A stretch of DNA of 20,807 nucleotides from the NCBI GenBank assembly GCA_015478945.1, contig JABUQX010087091.1:7501-28307 (forward strand). Direction: 5' to 3'. A program made the translations under genes and the position numbers. The stretch is from Trachelipus rathkii. Its lineage: Eukaryota > Arthropoda > Malacostraca > Isopoda > Trachelipodidae. This document shows, in pieces, positions 1-8,603 of this stretch (positions are counted from its first letter, which is position 1; the number at the start of each line of letters is the position of its first letter). Under the pieces are notes generated by a model. It had not been told where the DNA came from. It saw only the letters and a program-made list of their open reading frames with translations, and made no database searches.

Positions 1-2440
1 CTGGAAGCAAATGAAGGAAGCAGTTGTTAGCAGTGCAAAGGAATATGTGGATGTGCTAAAGTAGGAAGTAAGAAAGTTGATAGTGAGTGGAGGAATGACG
101 AGTTGATGCAAGCGGTTAAAAGTAAAAAAGAAGCGTGGTTGCACATGCTACTAACATAGCAATGATCGACGTTTCAAAAAGACAAGATGTTGGAGCTATA
201 CTACAGGAGGCAAAAAAAATACAAAAAGTACATACGTAAGAGGAACAAAGACGTAAATTAAAAAAGTTGGAAGGATGATGAATGGGACTTACAAGAGAAT
301 CAGGAAGCTTCTTCCTGGAATGAGCGCGCAAGGTTCAAGAAATGAGAAATAAGGGGAATCTGCTTTAGAAATCATGAATAGGGACTGGTGCTTTCGTGAC
401 CTGCATGAAATGGGATGCGAGGGGAGTGTGAAGAGAACACTTCGAAAATCTGCATAACATTGGCAGTAATGAAGAAGTGATAGTGAATGTGTGTGGGTTT
501 GATGGTGCAAAAAGAATAGGAATTTTGGAGATGAGGTCATTAGTAAAGAAAGGAGGTAAGGGTAGAGTGAGAAAGTTGAAGAATGGTAAAATCTGCAAAG
601 GTATAGATGAAATTAAACTAGTGAAATTGATCAAGAACGTGGAGAACGAGCTGGTTATTGATCTTGGATATACTGGAAGTTGTGTAACAAAGCGTTTATG
701 GGGGGTATTGTTCAAGGGATTGGAGGAGAGCAGTATAGTACCCTTATATAAGGGTAAAAGAGATAAGGGTAACTGTAGAATTATAGTAGGGGAATTAGTT
801 TTTTGAGTGTTGTAGGAAAGATAATATGCTGGTATTTTGGTCGAAAGAGTGCAATGACGAGTGACTGAGGGACTGATAGGTGAAGAAGCAAGGTTGAGTT
901 TAGGATATTTGGTAAGAGGATGTGTAGCAATCAAAATCTTTACATTGAAAAATGATTGTAGAAAAAAATGAGGGAGAAGAAAAATAAATTGTTTTTAGGT
1001 TTTATGGATTTGCACAGGCGTATGATAGGATTAATAGGGAAGGTCTATGGCAGGTGTTAGTGCTGACATATAGTGTTGGTGGTAGGCTTCTGAATCGGGA
1101 ATCAAAAGTATGTATGACGATCTTTGGAAGCGTGTGTAAGATAAATAGAGTCGAAAGTGATTGGTATAATATTAATCAAGCACGGAGAGAAGGCCAAGGA
1201 CATAAGCACTAGTTATAACAAATTTGCGTTATTCAACTTAGATATAACCACCATCCAAACAATAGGACTAGGGAACGCATTATGATGAAGATACAAAAGA
1301 CGACGTGAGGGGAGGTCGGACGCACTCCGGGGATACCGAGTACGCTAAAGAATGATGGAAATGTGGAAGATATGGAGGGTGCCCTACCTATTATATACGG
1401 ACATGATATTAGAGTTTTATGTCGATGAGAGAAATATCTGAAGACGAGATACTCTGAGAGGATTGAGAGTAGGAGCATATTGCGCAGTGTGTGTAAAAGG
1501 AGAGACTATTTGAAAGTTAAACTAATCAGAGAGACCTAAGCGTTCAAATCAGTTGTGCAGTGAATGCCAGAACAGTCTCACGGATATAGTGCAAACGCAA
1601 CTCTAGACTGAGTGAGCCAGACTGGACAGAAGTGTTAGATATTAAATAAATATCTAGACTATACATGATTAGATAGACAGATACGGATTGAATAGAAGAT
1701 GTGAACGTGGACACAAGTTTGTGAATGGGCACGAGAAAGGCGGCTGGAAAGTGCAAAATAAATCCATTGTGGATGAAAGGAGACTAAAGTCCTTGAGTGC
1801 GCTACTTGGGTCTCTAAATGATGGTACCAATGGAAAATCTTGTTACCTGTTAGACTAATGTACTTGTGTTACGAAGACTCATGCAAGTCATGGCAATATA
1901 AGAGTATCAGATCTCACAAACGCACAAATGTGTTCAAATAGGACCAATAACTAAAGGGGCGTGTTAGGCTTGAGATGAAATGATCAAAATACGAGCGAAT
2001 GAACGGTATTACGAGAAGTTATGATGCAAGAGTATGATGAAGAACAAGTGTAAACTGGAAGAAACAATGAAAAGTTTCGTCCCTCCTACAGTTTGGTCAT
2101 GATGGAAAGATGGATGACAGTCGGTGTTAAGCGGATGTATAGTGGGTGAGTGTGTGAGAAATCACCGGCGTGGGAAGACTGAAAAACAGTGGATTGAGTC
2201 AGTAAAGAATGCCTGGAGGAGAGAAATGTGAGTTTCGGCAGAGGCGAGAAGAAAGGTACATAATAGGAGTGAATGGGCCGGGGTTTTGTGAGGAGGTATG
2301 GTTGTGGCCCACCTGGGCCAAGGGATGAGCCCCACAGTTGACGAGTGCCAATAGTGAGGGGTCCGTCGCGTCCCGTGAAATTCTAGGGTGGATTTTCTGA
2401 CTTCGACGAGTTCTCACTAAAAGATTTAAAGGGGGCGGTA
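1..2440 (+). pseudogene. Decayed non-LTR retrotransposon (LINE) ORF2, 3' portion
   Basis: This is a broken LINE reverse-transcriptase ORF entering from the left edge. The plus strand is purine-rich and reads as ORF2 protein in short pieces. A pre-RT segment ends in a stretch like HFENLHNIGSNEE (about 440-476), followed by a clean 109-codon piece (477-806, GTG at its left end, so not a true start) with the RT motif IVPLYKGK at 735-758. A degraded fingers/palm region follows near 990-1050, including FMDL and YDR. The catalytic YADD box is represented by YTDM at 1394-1405, so the second Asp is lost. The C-terminal end shows RGKTEKQW (2169 on) and ARRKVHNRSEW (2244-2276), typical of the domain after the RT in this LINE family. 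Dozens of stops and shifts show that it is an old dead copy. The endonuclease half lies outside the window. The sequence from 2277 to about 2440 is probably 3' UTR. Family recognition is from memory of crustacean LINEs; the clade is not assigned. Confidence 0.85.
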
Positions 2441-2464
2441 AGGATGGGCTTTCTTTTCGACTGG

Positions 2465-2497
2465 GATATATATTATAATATTATATATATATATATA

Positions 2498-2550
<53 letters not shown>
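2465..2550. repeat. (AT)n microsatellite following the LINE 3' end
   Basis: This is an almost pure AT dinucleotide tract with two TAATATTA interruptions near the left side. It begins about 25 bases after the last LINE-like sequence, so it may have grown from the element's simple-repeat tail; that link is inference. Open frames over it encode only Tyr-Ile repeats and are not genes. Confidence 0.95.
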
Positions 2551-2887
2551 CCTTATATACAACTGAATACAATACCACTCTACATAAAATAAACTCCAAA
2601 CACACCACAATCCATAGAAAGCGAACACTGAGAAGAACAAATAAGAAGCCAGGACAGAATAAAGCAATTCACACACTTGAGAACTCTTCACGAAAATCGC
2701 CATGTTATACTAATTTCTATTCACTAAATAAATTTCTGGGAGTTATATTCCTTTCCCCCCCCCCCTTAGTTACGCCTATAATTAAGAGAGGTTGAATAAG
2801 GAGAAAGATGCAATTTGTTATGAGGGTAGAAAGAGATTGAAAAGAGAATTAATAATAGTGAGTGAAGATAGAAAATTGAAGCATCTT

Positions 2888-2891
<4 letters not shown>
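2551..2891. other. Non-coding spacer with an 11-base poly-C run
   Basis: I see no coding signal on either strand. A run of eleven C lies at 2755-2765. The left half is A/C-rich and the right half A/G-rich, as if two unrelated fragments meet at the C-run. Confidence 0.6.

Positions 2892-2945
<54 letters not shown>
2892..2945 (-). repeat. 54-base poly-T tract (poly-A on the minus strand)
   Basis: There are 54 uninterrupted T residues, bounded by CAGA on the left and GAGGAG on the right. On the minus strand this is a poly-A tail, so a retroposed copy could extend to the right (2946 onward) in minus orientation. I could not recognise its body or find target-site duplications, so it may equally be a simple homopolymer expansion or an assembly-sensitive length. 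Confidence 0.85.
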
Positions 2946-2946
<1 letters not shown>

Positions 2947-3167
2947 AGGAGTCGAATGTGATATCTTCCTCTAAGAAAACTCCTTAATAACAAAAAGGAT
3001 AAAGGAACTCCCCTAAGAAATCACCCATAAATAATTTTATGATAACCATCTAGAGAAGTAGCTAAAGAACAGTCAGAATAGCAAATGGAGAAATATAGAG
3101 AAAGTCACGAATTCAATGATTTATGCTTGAAAACCAAGGCTACGTGTCAGACTCTCTATCGATGGTT
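2946..3167. other. Unassigned sequence between poly-T and AT tract
   Basis: This is A-rich sequence with no recognisable gene. If the poly-T at 2892-2945 is a retroposon tail, this would be the 3' end of that retroposon read on the minus strand. No known SINE or LINE end was recognised. Confidence 0.4.
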
Positions 3168-3220
3168 TATATATATATATATAAAATATATATATTATAT
3201 ATATATATTATATATTTATA

Positions 3221-3263
<43 letters not shown>

Positions 3264-3326
3264 TATATATAATATATATATAATATATATATATATATTA
3301 TATATATATTATATATATATGTTATA

Positions 3327-3417
<91 letters not shown>

Positions 3418-3453
3418 AGTTATATATATTATATATATATGTATATATATTAT
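3168..3453. repeat. Long interrupted (AT)n array
   Basis: About 285 bases consist of AT dinucleotides with many TTATATAT and TATAA interruptions and almost no G or C. This is the longest AT array in the window. The phase of AT changes at each TTA interruption, so it is a compound array. Open frames across it (for example 3085-3462 plus) encode only Tyr-Ile repeats and are artefacts. Confidence 0.95.
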
Positions 3454-3592
3454 TGGCAATAGTAAAATGATCACAAAATTCCCGAGAGGCAAAAGTTTAA
3501 TAATCACAGAATGAGGAAGAATGGTCATCAGGACAGAGTTTCTCTCAGAAACTGGCTCACTATCAAAGAATAGGATGAGATCGCGACGCGAG

Positions 3593-3655
3593 CGTTTGTG
3601 TATATGCGTGCGTGTGTGTTTGCGCGTGAAAGATGTGTATGTGCAAGTAATATAT

Positions 3656-3698
<43 letters not shown>

Positions 3699-3700
3699 AT
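3593..3700. repeat. Alternating GT/GC block followed by (AT)n
   Basis: From about 3593 to 3645 the strand alternates purine and pyrimidine with repeated GTGT, GCGT and GCGCG steps. After the AAGTAATATAT junction a clean AT tract runs to about 3700. The GT/GC part is the only locally CpG-rich stretch in this neighbourhood. Alternating purine-pyrimidine DNA of this type can adopt Z-form; that is a general property, not something shown here. Confidence 0.75.
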
Positions 3701-5893
3701 TTTATTTTTACAGAATTCATAAAAACGCTTGGCATCAAAAGATCTATATATAATATATATATGAAATATAGAATATTTATATACATAATGCTATAACAAA
3801 AAGCAGAACTTATTTTTACATTTGAATTCATAAATTATTTTTTATTACAACGACTTATTTTTCGGGTAAGTTACAAGCAGCTCGCCATTTTCAAGGTGAA
3901 TAATTCATAATTTGATAATTATTTTATACATCAAATAAATAGTTTAATTAAAAATTATAAATTAAATAACATAATATTTTAACTTATTGATAAAGAATGA
4001 TTAAAGTATAGACTTCAAAAACACTCCACTATTCTATCTTCTTCGGTTAAACAGTATGAACAGTCCTTATATGAAATTTTCATTTTTATTTTGGGGTACA
4101 AATGGCCGAGTTTGTAGAGGGATTTCCAACTGAAGCTTAGTCAGAGTTCTCAGCTTGGTGCTATAATATTCTAAATACAATTGGTATCCTTGTATATTAG
4201 ATGGTTTTCACCCGAGAGAGAATCAGGCATTTATAGCTGAATAAGGGAGGATTTTTAATGAGATGATCTTTCTAGCGGTTCATCTAAATATACTGATTCT
4301 ACCCTTCTCTATTTATTTCTTGCAATTACGATCATGTGGAAAGGTTTCTAAATAGTCCCCTTTCCTTTGTGGTGGCATACATGTCACCACATCTTATATT
4401 GAAATAAATTACTGAAGAAACAGAAGGAAAGGTAGCTTTATCTTTGAATCTTAATAATAACTTCCACTTTATTCATTTTCACATGATGAACTATTATATT
4501 AAAAATTCATGAATTCCTGGGGAATTAGTTTGTTTTTTTTAAAAAGATGTAATACAATTATTAACTGATGCAGTACTTGCATAACTCATTTCACTGTTCA
4601 TTAAACGTTAATCTTCCTATACAGGATTTACTCCCTTGGGAACTATCATTCCCTCGAGTAGAGGTTTAATTTGTAAATTCTTGTAATTAGAAAGTCAATT
4701 TACCGGAAAGTTTTATATCTATCACATAATTGCTGGTAAACACCTTTCTTCATGAATAATCTGATTTTCAGTCGACATTCTAGTTTCATTTGAGAGATTT
4801 GACTAAGAGGTGTTAAATCCTTGTATCTCTCCTTTATCAACTAAGTGTCCTTGATTAAGTTATACTAATATTAACTATAATTTACTTAATTCTTATTACT
4901 CCTTCACCTTATCTATTTCTTCTATACTCTTAACTTTTCCTTTTATATCTATATCTTTCATCTTCTCTTTTTTAATTCTATATCTCTTATTATTCTAGTA
5001 TTACTATTTTATTTCTTATTACATTCTATCTTTATATTATTATCCTCTATTATTATCTTCATACTCTTATTATTCATTTTATCTCAATTTACTTAATTAT
5101 CTCTTCTTATCCTATTTACTCTCTCACGTTATATATGGCACTTTATATCCATTCCCTCTTTCTTTTCTCTCTTTCCTATCATCAAAGCGAAGTAATGTCA
5201 ACATCGCTCTGAATCTTATAACCTATGGGTATATGTTTTATGTTATATCTATCTACTCACCACTATGGATTTTTATATATATATATATAGGACAGTTCTT
5301 TCTTTTACTCATCATACGGGTTACTACTTATTTATTACCTATTTTTTACTTATTATATACTATCACGTTATATGAGTTATACATACTCATTATTCCTAAA
5401 TCATATTTCTAATTCAATGATAAATCAAATATGTTTTTAACACAACTCATTCTTTTCTACGTGAAGCTAACGTCACTTTAATATTATAAAACAGCAATCA
5501 AGAAACTTTTGGTATATTTATTCTGTTGTGGGACGAACTCTAATGATGTCGAACGCTGAGTTGGGTTTTGTCTTGAGACTTGTAAATCGTACACTGTCTG
5601 TGTGTGAATATTTGTTGCGCTCTTACAAATTTATTTTTCCTTCTTTGTTTCTTATTATTATTTTTTGAGATCTTTGTTCCGCCCAGTCTCATATCTGCGC
5701 ATTAGAGACATCATTGTTTGACTTTTTCTCACGTAATTATATACACTGTATGTATATTGTTTTTCTATTCTATCATCGTCTATTATTCCTTGTAAATTTT
5801 GTTATTTCTTTTGAATCTTTCGCTTTGTTACTTTGAGCTCTCCATCACTTCATTTCAAATAGACAATTCTTCCTATTGCAAATGGTAAGAGCC
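3701..5893. other. AT-rich non-coding region, pyrimidine-rich toward the right
   Basis: I found no coding segment, RNA gene or recognisable transposon. The right half (about 4860-5450) is strikingly T/C-rich on the plus strand, dominated by TTAT, TATC and TTCT words, the opposite skew to the purine-rich LINE at the left edge. A short AT tract lies at about 5274-5290. A well-formed hairpin is listed separately at 4368-4391. Confidence 0.6.
4368..4391. repeat. Short inverted repeat, hairpin-forming
   Basis: TGTGGTGGCA and TGTCACCACA flank a TACA loop. Seven outer pairs are perfect (TGTGGTG with CACCACA), and a G-T wobble plus two further pairs bring the stem to ten. It is unusually GC-rich for its surroundings. 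It lacks the CTRR end expected 10-12 bases after a Helitron terminal hairpin and is too small for a miRNA precursor. Confidence 0.6.
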
Positions 5894-5949
5894 ATATATA
5901 TATATACTATATATTATATACTATATATAATATATATATACTATATATA

Positions 5950-5992
<43 letters not shown>

Positions 5993-5998
5993 CTATAT
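5894..5998. repeat. (AT)n microsatellite with interruptions
   Basis: AT dinucleotides broken by ACTATATA and TTATATA steps. The open frame over it encodes Tyr-Ile repeats only. Confidence 0.95.
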
Positions 5999-6938
5999 AT
6001 TATCTTTATTTACTACCCTCACTTTTATTATCATACTTGGTTACCCTTTCTGGTTCTGATATTCCTTATTATCTATTCTATAGTTTTTATATATTATATA
6101 TATATTATTTATATGAGTTGTTTGTTTTTTCCGTTATTATCACTTATCTATTGTTCATTTATGTTTTAGCTGTGTAATTGCTGGTCTGGCTATTCATGTT
6201 ATTTATATTTAATCATTGCTTTATCGGCATCGTACATCTTTATTTCTGTTGTGATCCTAAATTTCACATAACCCCGTTTTTCGGTTTTAGAAATATGATG
6301 TTAACTACATATATTCTTATTTTACATTGTCGCTCACTTATTGATTGACCTATTTTCTTCCATTACTTCATATAAATTGATACATCATTTTTAATGTGTA
6401 ATTATCTTGATGTCACGTATAAACATTTAACTCAAGTCGAGTTTTATTAATCACATTAAGTGTCTTATCAATATCGCATGTTAGGCCCATCTAATATAGA
6501 TAAATTTCCTAGTATTTTACCATACTACAAAATAGTAGTACTAAAAGGAATCTTAATAATCGGCGTTCCTTGCTGCTCTTGTCTGTTCTTTCTTGTGCAT
6601 TTCAGAGTTTTCCGTTGGCTTTCATGTGTTCTCTTCTCTTCTCTTCGGGAGTGTCAATCTCTCTCAATCAATTGAGATTAAACGATTTTAGGTTTAAAGA
6701 ACCCAAATAACTAACAACTGCAATCTATAGATCACATAAAATAGACAATCATATTGTGTTACTAGGTCTCTGATATTCTTATTGATTATATCTACTATCG
6801 TATATTCTGTAATACATTTATATTACTTATAATTTATATTTGATTTTATATAGTGCGTAGCACATAATGTATAAATTACTATCACCTATTATCTATTCTT
6901 TTCACTCTATTAACTTATTACTATATTATTATATTATT
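5999..6938. other. AT-rich non-coding region
   Basis: T-rich sequence with TTAT-type words and no recognisable protein, RNA gene or transposon. A plus-strand open frame at 6460-6675 (71 codons) has no recognisable features, and I treat it as chance. Confidence 0.55.
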
Positions 6939-7085
6939 ATTATATATATATAATATATATATATATACTCACCTTATTTATATCTTTAACTTCTTCTTTA
7001 TATTTACCCCATTATATATTTAATTATTATATATAAATATATATATAATTATATATTATTAATTTATACTATATTTATATATATT
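6939..7085. repeat. Interrupted AT tracts
   Basis: Two AT-rich blocks, 6939-6966 and about 7010-7085, are separated by a pyrimidine-rich stretch (about 6967-7007). The second is mixed TATATAAT/ATTAT rather than pure dinucleotide. Confidence 0.85.
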
Positions 7086-7600
7086 ATCCTGTTTCTCCAA
7101 CGCGTTATAGGAGCTTGTGTTGTGTTGGGGGGGATTGAAGAAGAATCACCCATCTTCCATAAGTCTGGTTGCCGCCACTTCTCCCAAAAAGGTGTGTCAA
7201 GACAACGTTGAAAGTCGTTCAGTAAACGCCTCTGTGATAGACAGCTATTGGTCTTCTACTTATGACGCAAAGGAATCAAGTCACTATTCATGACGTCACT
7301 GTGATTGAAAATCCGCCTCAAAATACGTCACGTCTGCAAGTCAACTTACCTATGAGTTACGTCATTATTTTATTCTAATAATATTCTATTTAAAGTCTAT
7401 TAAATTTTATTCTTTTTTTTATTGGAATTAATGGAATAAATAATAATAATAATAATAGAAAATTTTATCTAATTAAAATCTATTATATATGATAAAAAGC
7501 TGAGGCAGAAAATTTGGACTTCAATTTATTGCAGAATATGCAATTCTCCGATTTATGCAGTTTTTGCAATAAATAAACAAAAGGGCTTTGATTTATTATT
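7086..7600. other. Unique, GC-richer island between AT tracts
   Basis: This is the most complex non-coding sequence in the left half. It contains a G7 run at 7127-7133, several CpG words (CGCG, CCGCC, ACGTT), the cluster of ACGTCA-type sites listed separately, and a TAA trinucleotide repeat at about 7438-7457. No open frame of note was found. It could be a fragment of an LTR or a promoter, but I found no matching copy downstream of the retrotransposon. Confidence 0.5.
7263..7364. promoter_or_regulatory. Cluster of CRE/bZIP-like sites
   Basis: Four related sites lie within 102 bases: TGACGCAA (7263-7270), the perfect palindromic CRE TGACGTCA (7291-7298), TACGTCA (7324-7330) and TTACGTCA (7357-7364). 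The shared ACGTCA cores start at 7293, 7325 and 7359, spaced 32 and 34 bp, close to three helical turns. CRE palindromes bind CREB/ATF and related bZIP factors in animals. That this cluster is functional, or drives the retrotransposon about 1.2 kb downstream, is inference. Confidence 0.35.
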
Positions 7601-7987
7601 TAAATATATGTATATATATATATATTTATATATATATATAGACTAGTAGATATATATTATATATATATCTTATATATATAGTTTTTGTTGATTTTTTTTT
7701 TTCTTTTTTTTTTTCTTTTGTTTTCTTTTTTTTTTTTTTTATGCTTTTTAAATTCTTTGTTAGGTGTTTTATTTAAAAGTGTTATATAATCCATATTAAT
7801 ATAAATAAATAAATATATATATACTTATATATTACCAAAGTTCACAGAGTCCCTTTCTTTTTATATATATATCTAGTATATATTATCAATATATTATATT
7901 ATAATATATTATATATATATATAATTATTATATATATATACTTATATATATATATATATTAATATATATATTATATACCTATACCGG

Positions 7988-8015
<28 letters not shown>
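7601..8015. repeat. AT tracts and poly-T/C stretch
   Basis: Successive AT tracts at about 7606-7640, 7650-7680, 7860-7975 and 7988-8015 surround an impure T-rich block (7689-7740, long T runs broken by single C or G). No coding potential was seen. Confidence 0.9.
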
Positions 8016-8018
<3 letters not shown>

Positions 8019-8028
8019 GTGTTTGCAG

Positions 8029-8161
8029 ATAATCAGTGGTAAGAGTGCTAGAGTAGGGCGCGTGGAAATTGATGCCAAGGGATTACCTACCAAAGGAAAC
8101 GAACACACCTATAGTAGTAACCCTTAAATTCCCGCAGTCATTTCAAGAGATATCTACCAGA
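8029..8161 (+). other. Exon-like segment with consensus splice sites, origin unknown
   Basis: The segment is preceded by TTGTGTTTGCAG (acceptor-like) and followed by GTAAGATT (donor-like). The frame starting at 8029 is open for 32 codons, beginning IISGKSARVGRVEIDAKGLP, then meets a TAA at 8125-8127. Another frame reads TLKFPQSFQEIST just after it, so a frameshift may be present. If joined to the open segment at 8336, the phase agrees with the frame starting at 8029. It may be a decayed gene or transposon fragment; I do not recognise the protein. Confidence 0.25.
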
Positions 8162-8239
8162 GTAAGATTACCTTTTTAATAATTTTTTTTAATTCTTATA
8201 GTATATTTTCTATATTAAATAGAATAGGAGAGTCATTAC

Positions 8240-8286
8240 CCCTACGACTACTACTACTATTATACCTACTACTACTACTGCCCTAC
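8240..8286. repeat. (CTA/TAC)n trinucleotide repeat
   Basis: Imperfect run of CTA/ACT trinucleotides, inside the intron-like stretch between the two exon-like segments at 8029-8161 and 8336-8523. Confidence 0.8.
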
Positions 8287-8335
8287 TGATTAACTGATAG
8301 CCCTCTTCTTTTATACCCTATCCTTTCCATTTCAG

Positions 8336-8523
8336 TCATTCCTAAAGCTACCTTAATTAAAGTACAGCATGCTAATGGTACATATAAAGGGTCAACCCCT
8401 CAAACTGATCTTTCCATCACTCTTGACACCAACTCAGAGTGCAAGGAATTCTCTTATATGCTACTTTTTGATAATTTTAAGGGCTCTTTAGGGGTGGGAA
8501 TGCTTAAGGGAAGGGTACTATAA
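8336..8523 (+). pseudogene. Open segment resembling the C-terminal half of a retropepsin (weak)
   Basis: The segment follows a good acceptor-like site (CCTTTCCATTTCAG). The frame is open from 8290 to the TAA at 8521-8523, with no early ATG. From 8338 the peptide includes IKVQHANGTYKG and ends MLLFDNFKGSLGVGMLK. The ANG element followed about 35 residues later by a hydrophobic-LGVGML segment recalls the substrate loop and the IG-D helix of LTR-retrotransposon proteases. The resemblance is by eye only. It has no visible active-site Asp and sits just upstream of the gag ORF, so it may be a fragment of another element or a host exon. Confidence 0.25.
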
Positions 8524-8562
8524 GCAAATATCACGCCGCTAAGTAGTAGCGAGACGATACAA

Positions 8563-8584
8563 GGTGCCCGCAGTGCCCGGCACC
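8563..8584. repeat. GC-rich hairpin just upstream of gag
   Basis: GGTGCC and GGCACC form a perfect 6-bp stem with a 10-base loop, ending 19 bases before the gag ATG. It lies in an AT-rich region and could be a leader RNA structure. It does not match a canonical primer-binding site. Confidence 0.4.
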
Positions 8585-8603
8585 TAAAAAAATTCAAGTA
8601 GAA

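Noticed and set aside
365..934. 189-codon minus-strand open frame
   Set aside because: It is antisense to the LINE RT segment. The plus strand carries the recognisable motifs, and the minus translation is a low-complexity Ser/Pro/Leu mix with no domain.
3322..3453. CRISPR-like or regular spacer array
   Set aside because: The repetition is simple AT dinucleotide with phase shifts; there are no unique spacers between conserved repeats, and the context is eukaryotic.
3085..3462. 125-codon plus-strand frame through the AT array
   Set aside because: It encodes almost only Tyr-Ile repeats from (AT)n; the unique first 25 residues have no recognisable feature.
4368..4391. Helitron 3' end
   Set aside because: The hairpin is suitable but is not followed by a CTRR terminus at the expected distance, and no rolling-circle replication protein is present.
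8563..8584. Primer-binding site candidate upstream of gag
   Set aside because: The GC-rich hairpin does not start with TGG plus a tRNA 3'-end complement, and no LTR end precedes it. TGGTAAGAGTGC at 8037 was also considered but does not match a tRNA end I recognise.
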